DNA of 5,672 bases, from positions 1 to 5,672 of the forward strand of contig JAAZJW010000313.1 of the NCBI GenBank assembly GCA_012800145.1, read 5' to 3'. Shown here piece after piece: positions 1-5,672 of this stretch. The notes under the pieces were generated by a model. That model worked only from the letters and a program-made list of their open reading frames with translations. It ran no database searches and was not told where the DNA came from. Each line of letters starts with the position of its first letter. The first letter of the stretch is position 1. Source of the DNA: Clostridiales bacterium (GTDB lineage Bacteria; Bacillota; Clostridia; Peptostreptococcales; Natronincolaceae). Both the position numbers and the translations under genes were made by a program.

Positions 1-13
1 CCCTCAACATGTT

Positions 14-742
14 CTATTTTTCGGTAAATTTAGCCCTTAACCTCAAAATGGCTTTAGAATGCAACTGTGACACCCTTGATTCCGAAACCTGTAAAACAGC
101 ACCTATTTCCTTATACGTCAAATTGTTATAATAATATAATGATATAACCTGTTTCTCCCTTTCCGGCAACTTTTCAATATGGTCCTTCAGGGCGTTATGG
201 GTCTCCTTAACACATATCACTTTTTCAGGCAAATCATTCTGTTCTTCTTGTTTTGATGCTATATTATTTTCAAGAATAGTTTCTTCTAACGAAACTATGT
301 TAAATGAATTAGTTTGCATTAAAACATCCTGTAATTCCTTGATTGTGATTCCGAGTTCATCTGCCACCTCCATGTCAAATACAGAACGGCCCAATTGATT
401 TTCCAGTTTACTGTATGTTTCTTCAATTTGTCTGGCTTTTTGTCTGATTGACCGCGGGATCCAATCCAGTGACCTTAATTCATCTATAATAGCACCCCTT
501 ATACGTATCTGTGCATATGTTCTGAATTTAACCTGTTTATCCAAATCAAATTTTTCTATCGCATCTATTAAACCAAAAATACCATAACTCACTAAATCGT
601 CATATTCAACATTTGTTCCATAAGACGTATATAGTCGTCCCGCAATAACTTTCACTAATTGTATATAATGTTCTATTAATTTTGTTTTTGCCTGTAAGTT
701 CCTATTGTGCTTATAACTATGCCACAAAGCTGTTAGTTCCAT
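14..742 (-). CDS. sigD: Flagellar/chemotaxis sigma factor, sigma-28 family (SigD/FliA)
   Basis: This is an alternative sigma factor that directs RNA polymerase to late flagellar, motility and chemotaxis promoters. At 242 residues it has the usual FliA/SigD length. Region 2 spans about residues 20-95 and includes the core-binding stretch YDDLVSYGIFGLIDAIEKFD (47-66). The family signature RIRGAIIDELRSLDWIPRSI (80-99) covers regions 2.4 and 3.0. Region 3 follows at about 105-160. Region 4 (about 190-237) carries the helix-turn-helix LTYKEIGAVLQVSESRVSQL (208-227). The start is well supported by a GGGAGGT ribosome binding site 6 nt upstream. It is the last complete gene of the operon, 41 nt after cheD, the same position as sigD in the Bacillus fla/che operon. 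No anti-sigma factor FlgM is visible. No truncation or missing region is apparent. Confidence 0.96.
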   Translation of the reverse strand: MELTALWHSYKHNRNLQAKTKLIEHYIQLVKVIAGRLYTSYGTNVEYDDLVSYGIFGLIDAIEKFDLDKQVKFRTYAQIRIRGAIIDELRSLDWIPRSIRQKARQIEETYSKLENQLGRSVFDMEVADELGITIKELQDVLMQTNSFNIVSLEETILENNIASKQEEQNDLPEKVICVKETHNALKDHIEKLPEREKQVISLYYYNNLTYKEIGAVLQVSESRVSQLHSKAILRLRAKFTEK

Positions 743-748
743 TTTTAG

Positions 749-755
749 ACCTCCC
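749..755 (-). promoter_or_regulatory. Ribosome binding site of sigD
   Basis: GGGAGGT on the minus strand ends 6 nt before the sigD ATG at 742. It lies in the 41-nt cheD-sigD gap, the widest spacer between two confidently identified genes here. That gap contains no hairpin or T-run, so sigD is probably read through from upstream and translated from its own strong site. Confidence 0.8.
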
Positions 756-783
756 GGCTTTGCTTTTCCTTATGGTTGAAACA

Positions 784-1269
784 TTAAATTTCATGTACGC
801 CATGGCCTATGGTTTTAATAACTAATCTACCATCGGTTGTATGAAATTCAATGGTTCTACCATAATTTCCACCAGTATCCTCTGCTATAATGGGTATTCT
901 GAGTAAATTTAGCATTTCCTTAGTTGCCACCACGTTTTTTTGACCTATTTTCATCATATCATTATCATTCTGAAAGAGAAACATCTGGCTCCCCCCGGCA
1001 ATTTTTGCTATGATACTGGACTTATTGCAACCTGTTGTCAGCATTCTGTCAAGCAATAACTGTATTCCGGTATCCGCAAATTTAGCTTTATTTTCATTGT
1101 TTTTAATCTGTTTACTACTCGGTAACATAATATGGGCCAGACCCCCGGTTTTCACAACCCTATCATATAGAATGACACCTACACAAGAACCAAGCCCCAA
1201 TGTAGTTAAAATACCCGGTTCCTGTATTATGCCAAGCTCAGCCATACCGACCTTTATAATATTTCGCAT
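784..1269 (-). CDS. cheD: Chemoreceptor glutamine deamidase CheD
   Basis: CheD hydrolyses specific glutamine side chains of chemoreceptors to glutamate. In CheC-containing bacteria it also binds CheC and stimulates its CheY-P phosphatase activity. The 161-residue protein is of normal family length. The catalytic triad known from the Thermotoga protein is recognisable with matching spacing: Thr23, Cys29 in TLGLGSCVGV, and His46 in GGLAHIMLP. The C-terminal family motif GGNYGRTIEF is also present (about 133-142). The ATG directly abuts the cheC stop codon (TAAATG, 0 nt between), and an AGGGGTG ribosome binding site lies 9 nt upstream within the cheC end, which implies coupled translation. No key residue is missing. 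Because the usual methylesterase/deamidase gene cheB appears deleted in this locus, CheD may be the only receptor deamidase encoded here; that last point is inference. Confidence 0.96.
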   Translation of the reverse strand: MRNIIKVGMAELGIIQEPGILTTLGLGSCVGVILYDRVVKTGGLAHIMLPSSKQIKNNENKAKFADTGIQLLLDRMLTTGCNKSSIIAKIAGGSQMFLFQNDNDMMKIGQKNVVATKEMLNLLRIPIIAEDTGGNYGRTIEFHTTDGRLVIKTIGHGVHEI

Positions 1270-1887
1270 TTATATGTACACCCCTAGACTATTTAGTAGG
1301 GTTGGAAATGAACTTGTTTCCGGAATTAAAAGGAAATTTCCTGTGACCATATTATCTCCATCTTGTAAAACAGTTTCAACTAACAAAACCTTGTCCCCCG
1401 TGTGCCCAAACTGTATTGCAGGTACACTTAATATTGCCCCTGCCATATCTATACATAGAGATGGTACAGATATTTTTATGTCCAGGCCGGTTAAAGATGA
1501 AAGGGAGGATATATATGCGCCTGACAGAATATTACCTATTTCCTGTAATGCAGATTTGTCCATTTCATCTAATATTTCAGTTTTATTGTCCCTGCCCATC
1601 AAAATATTTATTAGGGTTTTTGCCGATTCTATATCCAATAAAAACATGATATTCCCTTCAATATCCCCTGTAATTCCAAAATATACACCGGAAACAACAA
1701 TCTCTTCCCCACCCAGAATTGCACTGATATCGCTAAAGTTCAAAATTTTAACTGATGGCACGTCCATATCTACCTTTTTATTTATCATATTCGCCAGGGC
1801 TGTTACCGCATTACCTGCCCCAATATTTCCGATTTCCTGTAGCACATCCAGATGCAGATTATTTAAATTTTCTATCGACAAATCCAT
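1270..1887 (-). CDS. cheC: CheY-P phosphatase CheC
   Basis: CheC dephosphorylates phosphorylated CheY and works with CheD in adaptation. The 205-residue length fits the family. Two copies of the phosphatase signature are visible: DVLQEIGNIGAGNA near the N-terminus (Glu18, Asn21) and SALQEIGNILSGAY in the middle (Glu116, Asn119). Both carry the Glu and Asn that define active CheC/FliY/CheX-type sites, so both sites look functional. It lacks the N-terminal CheY-binding peptide and the C-terminal SpoA (FliN-like) domain of FliY, so it is CheC rather than FliY. The ATG at 1887 has a strong site AGAGGTGAG just upstream that overlaps the cheW stop codon; 11 nt separate the two genes. The next gene, cheD, begins immediately after the cheC stop. 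Confidence 0.96.
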   Translation of the reverse strand: MDLSIENLNNLHLDVLQEIGNIGAGNAVTALANMINKKVDMDVPSVKILNFSDISAILGGEEIVVSGVYFGITGDIEGNIMFLLDIESAKTLINILMGRDNKTEILDEMDKSALQEIGNILSGAYISSLSSLTGLDIKISVPSLCIDMAGAILSVPAIQFGHTGDKVLLVETVLQDGDNMVTGNFLLIPETSSFPTLLNSLGVYI

Positions 1888-1890
1888 TTG

Positions 1891-1899
1891 CTCACCTCT
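1891..1899 (-). promoter_or_regulatory. Ribosome binding site of cheC
   Basis: AGAGGTGAG on the minus strand overlaps the last base of the cheW TAA stop and ends 3 nt before the cheC ATG, with the core GAGGTG about 5-8 nt from it. It fixes the cheC start at 1887 and suggests that termination of cheW and initiation of cheC are linked. Confidence 0.7.
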
Positions 1900-2336
1900 T
1901 AGGTATCCATATTATTTATTAAAAGTTTGGGAATATCCAATATAATTATCATTCTTTCATTAAGCTTACCAATGCCTTCGACATAGTCATCCTCAAGTGG
2001 AATTGTCAGGTTATAGGTTTTGTCGATTTGTCCCTTATCCAGGGCTATAACCTCAGAACATGAATCAGTTAATATTCCTACACTTATTTCATCAAGTGAC
2101 AACACTATTATCCTGCTGTCGTCCGTAGTTGAAATATGTTCCAGATCAAACCTTTTACGCAGATCCATTACCGGTATAACCTCCCCCCTTAGGTTCATTA
2201 CCCCATTTATATAATGGGGTGCATTTGGCACCCTGGTTATCTCCGTAAGTTTTTCAACTGTCTCCACATGTTCAATGGGCACTCCATAATTTTCCTTGTT
2301 TAATTTAAAAACGACATATTGATTTATAGGACTCAT
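1899..2336 (-). CDS. cheW: Chemotaxis coupling protein CheW
   Basis: CheW is a cytoplasmic adaptor that links CheA to the chemoreceptors in signalling arrays. The 145-residue protein is a single CheW/SH3-like domain of normal length. It contains the hallmark segment INGVMNLRGEVIPVMDLRKR (43-62), with the NLRG turn at 48-51, and the downstream GILTDSCSEVIAL and VEGIGKL strands. It starts inside the end of cheA: the ATG at 2336 and the cheA stop share the sequence ATGA, a 4-nt overlap typical of translational coupling. Its ribosome binding site is a run of seven G residues within the cheA 3' end. There is no receiver domain, so it is CheW rather than CheV. Confidence 0.96.
   Translation of the reverse strand: MSPINQYVVFKLNKENYGVPIEHVETVEKLTEITRVPNAPHYINGVMNLRGEVIPVMDLRKRFDLEHISTTDDSRIIVLSLDEISVGILTDSCSEVIALDKGQIDKTYNLTIPLEDDYVEGIGKLNERMIIILDIPKLLINNMDT
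2200..2220 (-). repeat. Perfect 8-bp inverted repeat (hairpin) inside cheW
   Basis: The arms ACCCCATT and AATGGGGT are exact reverse complements separated by a 5-base loop (TATAT on the plus strand). The mRNA could form an 8-bp stem with four G-C pairs. It lies within the cheW codons for residues 39-46, just before the conserved NLRG segment. No U-run follows on the minus strand, so it is not an intrinsic terminator. It may be a by-product of codon choice in a conserved protein segment. Confidence 0.4.
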
Positions 2337-4384
2337 ATTATTTCCCCCCCAATAAATTTAAAATAAGAATTTATATCCACAATTAAAGCTATCAGGCCAT
2401 TCCCCAAAATAGTTGCACCTGCGATTAAAGGGATATTTAAAAGATATTTGCCTAATGATTTGATCACAATTTCCTGTTGGCCTATCAAACTGTCCACAAT
2501 TAACCCGGCATCCTTCTCTCCTTTCTTTACAATAACTACAACTACTTCCTTATCCACATCTTTATGCAACTCTTTTGTGTTCGGTACATTCAATAATTTT
2601 GAAAGCCTTAATATAGGCAACGTTGAGCCCCTGTACAGAACTACCTCACTGTCTTGAACCCTACGTATGTTACTTTCCTTTATGGTTGTGATTTCCTTTA
2701 TTGAATTTAAGGGTATGGCATATTTTTCTGTCCCAACTACAACCAATAGGGCCTGTATAATAGCCAATGTAAGGGGGAGTCTGATTATAAATTTTGTCCC
2801 TTTACCCTGGCAGGAATCTGCTTCTACCACCCCACCCAATGATTCTATCTTGGTTTTAACTACATCCAATCCTACCCCACGTCCTGAAATGTCCGATACT
2901 GCATCGACAGTGCTAAACCCCGGATTAAACAATAGCTGTATAGATTCCTTATCATCCATCAGCTGAACTTCTTCATGTGTAACTATTCCTCTTTCAACAG
3001 CTTTTTTCTTGACCCTCTCAACGTCTATCCCGCCGCCGTCGTCTTCTACCTCAATTACCACATTGTTACCGTCAGGGTAAGCTACAAGTTTAACTGTCCC
3101 GGTTTTTTCCTTTCCTGACTCCATTCTTTTTTCTGTTTTTTCAATACCATGATCTATGGAATTGCGTATTAAATGGATAAGCGGGTCTCCTATTTCATCG
3201 ACCACAGTCCTGTCTACCTCTGTTTCCTCACCGGACATAATCAATGTTATATTTTTGCCTAATTCTTTGGACAGATCCCTTACCATTCTGGGAAAACGAT
3301 TAAATACCCTTTCTATGGGAACCATTCTTACCTTCATTACCGCATCATGTAGGCTCGTGGTTATCCTTTCCAAATATTCAATAGCTTCATTTGCATTTTG
3401 CCTTTTTTTATCTTCATCGATGCCTTCTAACCGCGTTTTTATAATTATGAGTTCGCTCACCAGGTTCATTAAATTATCTAAACGATCTATATCAACCCTT
3501 ACGGTTTTACTGGTTCTTGTCTTTTTATCCGTTATTCCTCCATCTTCATTTCCCTTATTTTTTGTGTCATTACTATCCATACTTCCAATAATCGGAATAT
3601 CTTGGGATATTTTAATGTTTTCCCGTGATAGCGGAATTATTTCTATGGATTCAATTTCAGATATGTTATTCAGCTCTTTCCTAATAAATTTATTGTCTTT
3701 TTCAGATATTACCACCAATTCGAAAGATAGACCGAATATTTCATCCTCAATTTCTTCTATACTGGGATTAGAATGTATAATATCTGTAAATTTTTCGAGT
3801 GTGTTTATGACCACATAAGCTCTTGCTGATTTTAGCACACAACCATCATCTAATGATATTTTTATTAAATTGACATTTAAACCGTCCTTTATTGCTACAG
3901 AGACCACATTATTGACATATTCATTAAGTTGAACCGTGGGTTTTGATGAGTTTTCCGCATTTTGATCCGTGATATGGTTTTTGTTACATGTGGCACGGGC
4001 AGTGTCCCCAGGCTTTACGGAATGCAGTTTATTGATTAGTTCCGTAGCTTCTCCACCTTCATGTCCATAATTTTCAATATTGCCTATATAACCCTCCAAC
4101 TTATCGAAACATTGGAACAATAAATCTATTATATTTACATTAACCTTCATATTATCTTTTCGTATATGATCTAAAATATTCTCCATCTCATGTGTCAAGT
4201 GGGTCACATTGTTAAATCCCATGGTTGCCGACATCCCTTTCAATGTGTGGGCTACCCTAAAAATATTATTTAATGTGTTAGTATCTTCCGGGTTATCTTC
4301 CAAATATAATAAGTTTGAATTCATATCCTGCAGGTTTTCCCTTGATTCCTCGATAAATATCTGCATGTATTGAGCCATATCCAT
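2333..4384 (-). CDS. cheA: Chemotaxis histidine kinase CheA
   Basis: CheA is the receptor-coupled kinase that autophosphorylates and passes phosphate to CheY (and to CheB where present). All five domains are seen in 683 residues. P1 (about 1-120) has the phospho-accepting His46 in FRVAHTLKGMSATMGF. P2 (about 160-250) is the response-regulator docking domain. P3 (about 290-355) is the dimerisation hairpin, starting KTVRVDIDRLDNLMNLVSEL. P4 (about 356-540) is the ATPase, with N-box HLIRNSIDHGIE (404-415), G1 EDDGGGID (447-454), F-box LLFNPGFST (484-492) and G2 GRGVGLDVV (501-509). P5 (about 541-676) is CheW-like. A low-complexity acidic/basic linker at about 268-292 separates P2 and P3. All catalytic motifs look intact. 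The start at 4384 is preferred over Met3 because a GGGGGTG ribosome binding site lies about 8 nt upstream. Confidence 0.97.
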   Translation of the reverse strand: MDMAQYMQIFIEESRENLQDMNSNLLYLEDNPEDTNTLNNIFRVAHTLKGMSATMGFNNVTHLTHEMENILDHIRKDNMKVNVNIIDLLFQCFDKLEGYIGNIENYGHEGGEATELINKLHSVKPGDTARATCNKNHITDQNAENSSKPTVQLNEYVNNVVSVAIKDGLNVNLIKISLDDGCVLKSARAYVVINTLEKFTDIIHSNPSIEEIEDEIFGLSFELVVISEKDNKFIRKELNNISEIESIEIIPLSRENIKISQDIPIIGSMDSNDTKNKGNEDGGITDKKTRTSKTVRVDIDRLDNLMNLVSELIIIKTRLEGIDEDKKRQNANEAIEYLERITTSLHDAVMKVRMVPIERVFNRFPRMVRDLSKELGKNITLIMSGEETEVDRTVVDEIGDPLIHLIRNSIDHGIEKTEKRMESGKEKTGTVKLVAYPDGNNVVIEVEDDGGGIDVERVKKKAVERGIVTHEEVQLMDDKESIQLLFNPGFSTVDAVSDISGRGVGLDVVKTKIESLGGVVEADSCQGKGTKFIIRLPLTLAIIQALLVVVGTEKYAIPLNSIKEITTIKESNIRRVQDSEVVLYRGSTLPILRLSKLLNVPNTKELHKDVDKEVVVVIVKKGEKDAGLIVDSLIGQQEIVIKSLGKYLLNIPLIAGATILGNGLIALIVDINSYFKFIGGEII
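2344..2350 (-). promoter_or_regulatory. G7 tract serving as the cheW ribosome binding site
   Basis: Seven consecutive G residues on the minus strand encode Gly679-Gly680 of CheA plus the first base of the next codon. They sit 7 nt before the cheW ATG at 2336, so this is the only plausible Shine-Dalgarno for cheW. A long G homopolymer is unusual in such AT-rich sequence, and it lies directly at the junction of the two frames. Confidence 0.6.
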
Positions 4385-4388
4385 AGAA

Positions 4389-4499
4389 TTACACCCCCAA
4401 CCTTTTTAATATACAATTTGCAATTTCATACAACGGAACAACATCATCGGCAATTCCCAATAATAACCGGTACTTTTGTCCGGTCTTCCCGGGTTTCAT
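4389..4499 (-). pseudogene. Probable cheB remnant: 36-codon ORF from a large internal deletion
   Basis: A short intact ORF of 36 codons fills the space between pilZ and cheA. It starts 2 nt after the pilZ stop and ends 4 nt before the cheA start. Residues 17-34 include DDVVPLYEIANCILKRL, which resembles the conserved end of CheB methylesterases (a VD-x-V-x-PL-x-x-IA-x-x-I pattern). Residues 9-14 (KYRLLL) resemble the first beta strand of a receiver domain (K-I-R-V-L-V then VDDS in CheB). CheB is normally about 350 residues, so roughly 1 kb would have been lost in frame, leaving no receiver phosphorylation site and no Ser-His-Asp catalytic site. The upstream Shine-Dalgarno is weak, so any translation would rely on pilZ coupling. 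Alternatives are an unrelated small coupled peptide, or a receiver-type beta1-alpha1 fragment, since residues 18-35 also fit that pattern loosely. The assignment comes from pattern memory, not alignment. Confidence 0.55.
4392..4398 (-). promoter_or_regulatory. Ribosome binding site of cheA
   Basis: GGGGGTG on the minus strand lies 7 nt before the cheA ATG at 4384. It sits within the last codons of the small ORF that precedes cheA, the position expected if the 3' end of the former cheB gene were preserved because it carries the cheA translation start signal. Confidence 0.65.
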
Positions 4500-4501
4500 A
4501 T

Positions 4502-5164
4502 TTATATCAGTTTCTTTTTAAGCAGCAAACGCTGTCTTCCGAAGATAAAGGCACATATGTTATCTTCATTTGCCTGGCTAATCTTGTCAAATTTGATTCC
4601 TAATTCATAGCAGCCGGTTATTGTATCCTTAACGCTCCTTATAATTTTACCATTCACCATAATTATGTTGTTTTTACTCAAATAGAGTCTTACCCCTACA
4701 TTTTCTCCTTCGTCCAATTTCTCATTGCAGATTGCCTTAATACCCCCTCCGCTCAAATCCTTAGTAACACATTCTAATTTATGCATTTTACCGTTCCGTT
4801 TCTGTTCTATAATGACCTTTATAACCACAGGGAGTCTGTAATGTTTTCTCCGTTGAATCCTGTAAAGCCCATCTTTAGGCTTAACCACGAAGGCTATTAT
4901 GTTGATATCGACTTGTTTGAGGACCTTGGCATAAAATTGGTATACTGCTGTATCACGATAAAAAAATATGCCGATATTTTGTCCTTCGCTTAAAAAATAC
5001 CTTTTCCCTTTATAGATTGGAGCCGAAATATATATTTCTTTTTTGTACGAATCTATATCCATAAGCTGAGCGTTTAGTATACATTTTTCATCCAAAACAA
5101 CACCTTTTTCGTAACGTTCTATATTTAGCCTATCCCCTATTTTCAGTTGGGAAAATACATCCAT
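4502..5164 (-). CDS. YcgR-type PilZ domain protein, probable c-di-GMP-responsive flagellar regulator
   Basis: The 220-residue protein has the YcgR/flagellar-brake arrangement: an N-terminal beta-rich YcgR-like domain (about 1-98) followed by a PilZ domain (about 102-215). Both c-di-GMP binding motifs are present: RxxxR as RRKHYR (105-110, using Arg106 and Arg110) and DxSxxG as DLSGGG (136-141). It should therefore bind the second messenger and restrain motility or flagellar output; in characterised homologues this acts on the motor, but the target here is inferred. The start at 5164 is chosen because AGGAGG lies 6 nt upstream. A start 17 codons earlier (5215) would overlap flhG by 50 nt and has no support. 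It follows the flhG stop by 1 nt and precedes the cheB-like remnant by 2 nt. There is no signal peptide or membrane segment. Confidence 0.9.
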   Translation of the reverse strand: MDVFSQLKIGDRLNIERYEKGVVLDEKCILNAQLMDIDSYKKEIYISAPIYKGKRYFLSEGQNIGIFFYRDTAVYQFYAKVLKQVDINIIAFVVKPKDGLYRIQRRKHYRLPVVIKVIIEQKRNGKMHKLECVTKDLSGGGIKAICNEKLDEGENVGVRLYLSKNNIIMVNGKIIRSVKDTITGCYELGIKFDKISQANEDNICAFIFGRQRLLLKKKLI

Positions 5165-5165
5165 G

Positions 5166-5672
5166 TTATGCCTCCTGTCTAAAAAAACCAAATATTCTTT
5201 TAAAGAAACTATCAAGGTTTCTACTGCTCTTCATATTTACACCTTTGCCATCAATAAGTCCTATGGCAATATCCTTAATATTTTTGGTGGCAATACTATT
5301 AGGATACCCGATTATAAAAGGTACCTGTTTTTTTACAGATTTAACTACGTTGTTGTCCTCAAAAACATAACCTAACTTATATAAATCCATTGATAGAAAA
5401 CGTTTTGCCGCATTTTTTAATTTTTCAAATGCAATATCACCTTCTGTTATGTTTTTTACCCTATTAATTACAATTCCTATCTCCTTGTTTTTTTTCCTTG
5501 AATTTATAGTTTTAATCATAGCATAAGCATCTGTTATAGATGTGGGCTCCGACGTGGTAACAACTATAACCTCCTGAGCTGCTAATACAAAAGAAAGAAC
5601 AGCACTTGATAAACCGGCTCCTGTGTCAATCAGAATAATGTCCGCATAATTATTTATTAAAAGAAGTTTTTC
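5166..5672 (-). CDS. flhG: FlhG/YlxH MinD-like ATPase, C-terminal part (5' end outside window)
   Basis: FlhG is a MinD/ParA-family ATPase that acts with the SRP-type GTPase FlhF to control flagellar number and placement. Only the last 168 residues are present; the reading frame is open to the window edge, so the gene starts beyond 5672. The N-terminal Walker A part (about 110-130 residues by family length) is missing only because of the cut. The visible part opens just before the Walker B-like motif DIILIDTGAGLS (11-22) and the FlhG-typical TTSEPTSITDAYAMIK (39-54). NRVKN follows in the MinD fold. The C-terminus ends in an aromatic, basic amphipathic stretch (DSFFKRIFGFFRQ), the usual membrane-targeting helix. 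The Met codon at 5519 is internal (residue 52), not a start. Its position directly upstream of pilZ and cheA matches flhF-flhG-che gene order in Firmicutes. Confidence 0.93.
   Translation of the reverse strand, partial: EKLLLINNYADIILIDTGAGLSSAVLSFVLAAQEVIVVTTSEPTSITDAYAMIKTINSRKKNKEIGIVINRVKNITEGDIAFEKLKNAAKRFLSMDLYKLGYVFEDNNVVKSVKKQVPFIIGYPNSIATKNIKDIAIGLIDGKGVNMKSSRNLDSFFKRIFGFFRQEA
5171..5176 (-). promoter_or_regulatory. Ribosome binding site that sets the pilZ start
   Basis: A perfect AGGAGG on the minus strand lies within the last codons of flhG, 6 nt before the ATG at 5164. It decides between this start and the in-frame upstream ATG at 5215. Confidence 0.85.

Noticed and set aside
1..13. 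Possible start of another gene after sigD (ATG at 10-8, or GAGGG at 5-1 as a ribosome binding site on the minus strand)
   Set aside because: Only a few bases are visible. The ATG lacks a good upstream site, and GAGGG might serve a gene starting beyond the window, but neither can be supported.
743..783. Terminator or sigD-specific promoter between cheD and sigD
   Set aside because: The 41-nt spacer shows no hairpin with T-run and no clear -35/-10 pair; only the sigD ribosome binding site is convincing.
1010..1945. 311-codon open frame on the plus strand
   Set aside because: It lies opposite cheD and cheC, which have intact family motifs and good ribosome binding sites. Its translation is rich in Ser/Ile/Pro with no recognisable domain, typical of an antisense shadow.
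3156..3818. 220-codon open frame on the plus strand
   Set aside because: It is antisense to the P2-P4 part of cheA, hydrophobic and Ser-rich, and has no recognisable domain; a shadow of the cheA codons.
4502..5215. Longer pilZ reading frame starting at 5215 (237 codons)
   Set aside because: It would overlap flhG by 50 nt without a ribosome binding site, whereas the ATG at 5164 has a perfect AGGAGG 6 nt upstream and begins with a typical MDVFSQLKIGD start.
5166..5519. A separate 117-residue protein starting at the Met codon at 5519
   Set aside because: The frame remains open upstream to the window edge and encodes the FlhG Walker B and TTSEPTSITDAY motifs, so this Met is internal to flhG.

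Overview
This 5.7-kb, AT-rich window lies inside a flagellar/chemotaxis operon read entirely on the minus strand. Gene content, gene order, strong GGAGG-type ribosome binding sites and very tight spacing all point to a motile, low-GC Gram-positive bacterium, most likely a clostridial (Firmicutes/Bacillota) species. The layout resembles the 3' part of the Bacillus/Clostridium fla-che operon. I cannot name a genus from sequence alone.

In transcription order (high to low coordinates) the genes are: the C-terminal 168 residues of the MinD-like ATPase FlhG (5672-5166, cut by the window edge); a YcgR-type PilZ protein that should bind c-di-GMP (5164-4502); a 36-codon ORF (4499-4389); the histidine kinase CheA (4384-2333); the coupling protein CheW (2336-1899); the CheY-P phosphatase CheC (1887-1270); the receptor deamidase CheD (1269-784); and the flagellar sigma factor SigD/FliA (742-14). 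Gaps between these reading frames run from a 4-nt overlap to 41 nt. I see no internal terminator and no convincing promoter, so they look like one transcript. No stretch over 300 bases lacks a gene.

Together the genes couple receptor signals to the motor (CheA, CheW), remove the CheY-P signal (CheC), modify receptors and regulate CheC (CheD), let c-di-GMP act on motility (PilZ), set flagellar number or position (FlhG), and drive late flagellar and chemotaxis gene expression (SigD). CheY, CheR, CheV and receptors are not in the window.

The main anomaly is in the 117 bp between pilZ and cheA, where related operons commonly carry cheB (about 1 kb). Only a 36-codon ORF is present. Its last ~20 residues read like the C-terminal tail of CheB methylesterase, and residues 9-14 resemble the first beta strand of a receiver domain. 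This looks like an in-frame deletion remnant of cheB, leaving a locus with CheC and CheD but no methylesterase. A second curiosity is a G7 tract at the cheA/cheW overlap: a one-base slip there would fuse CheA in frame to CheW.
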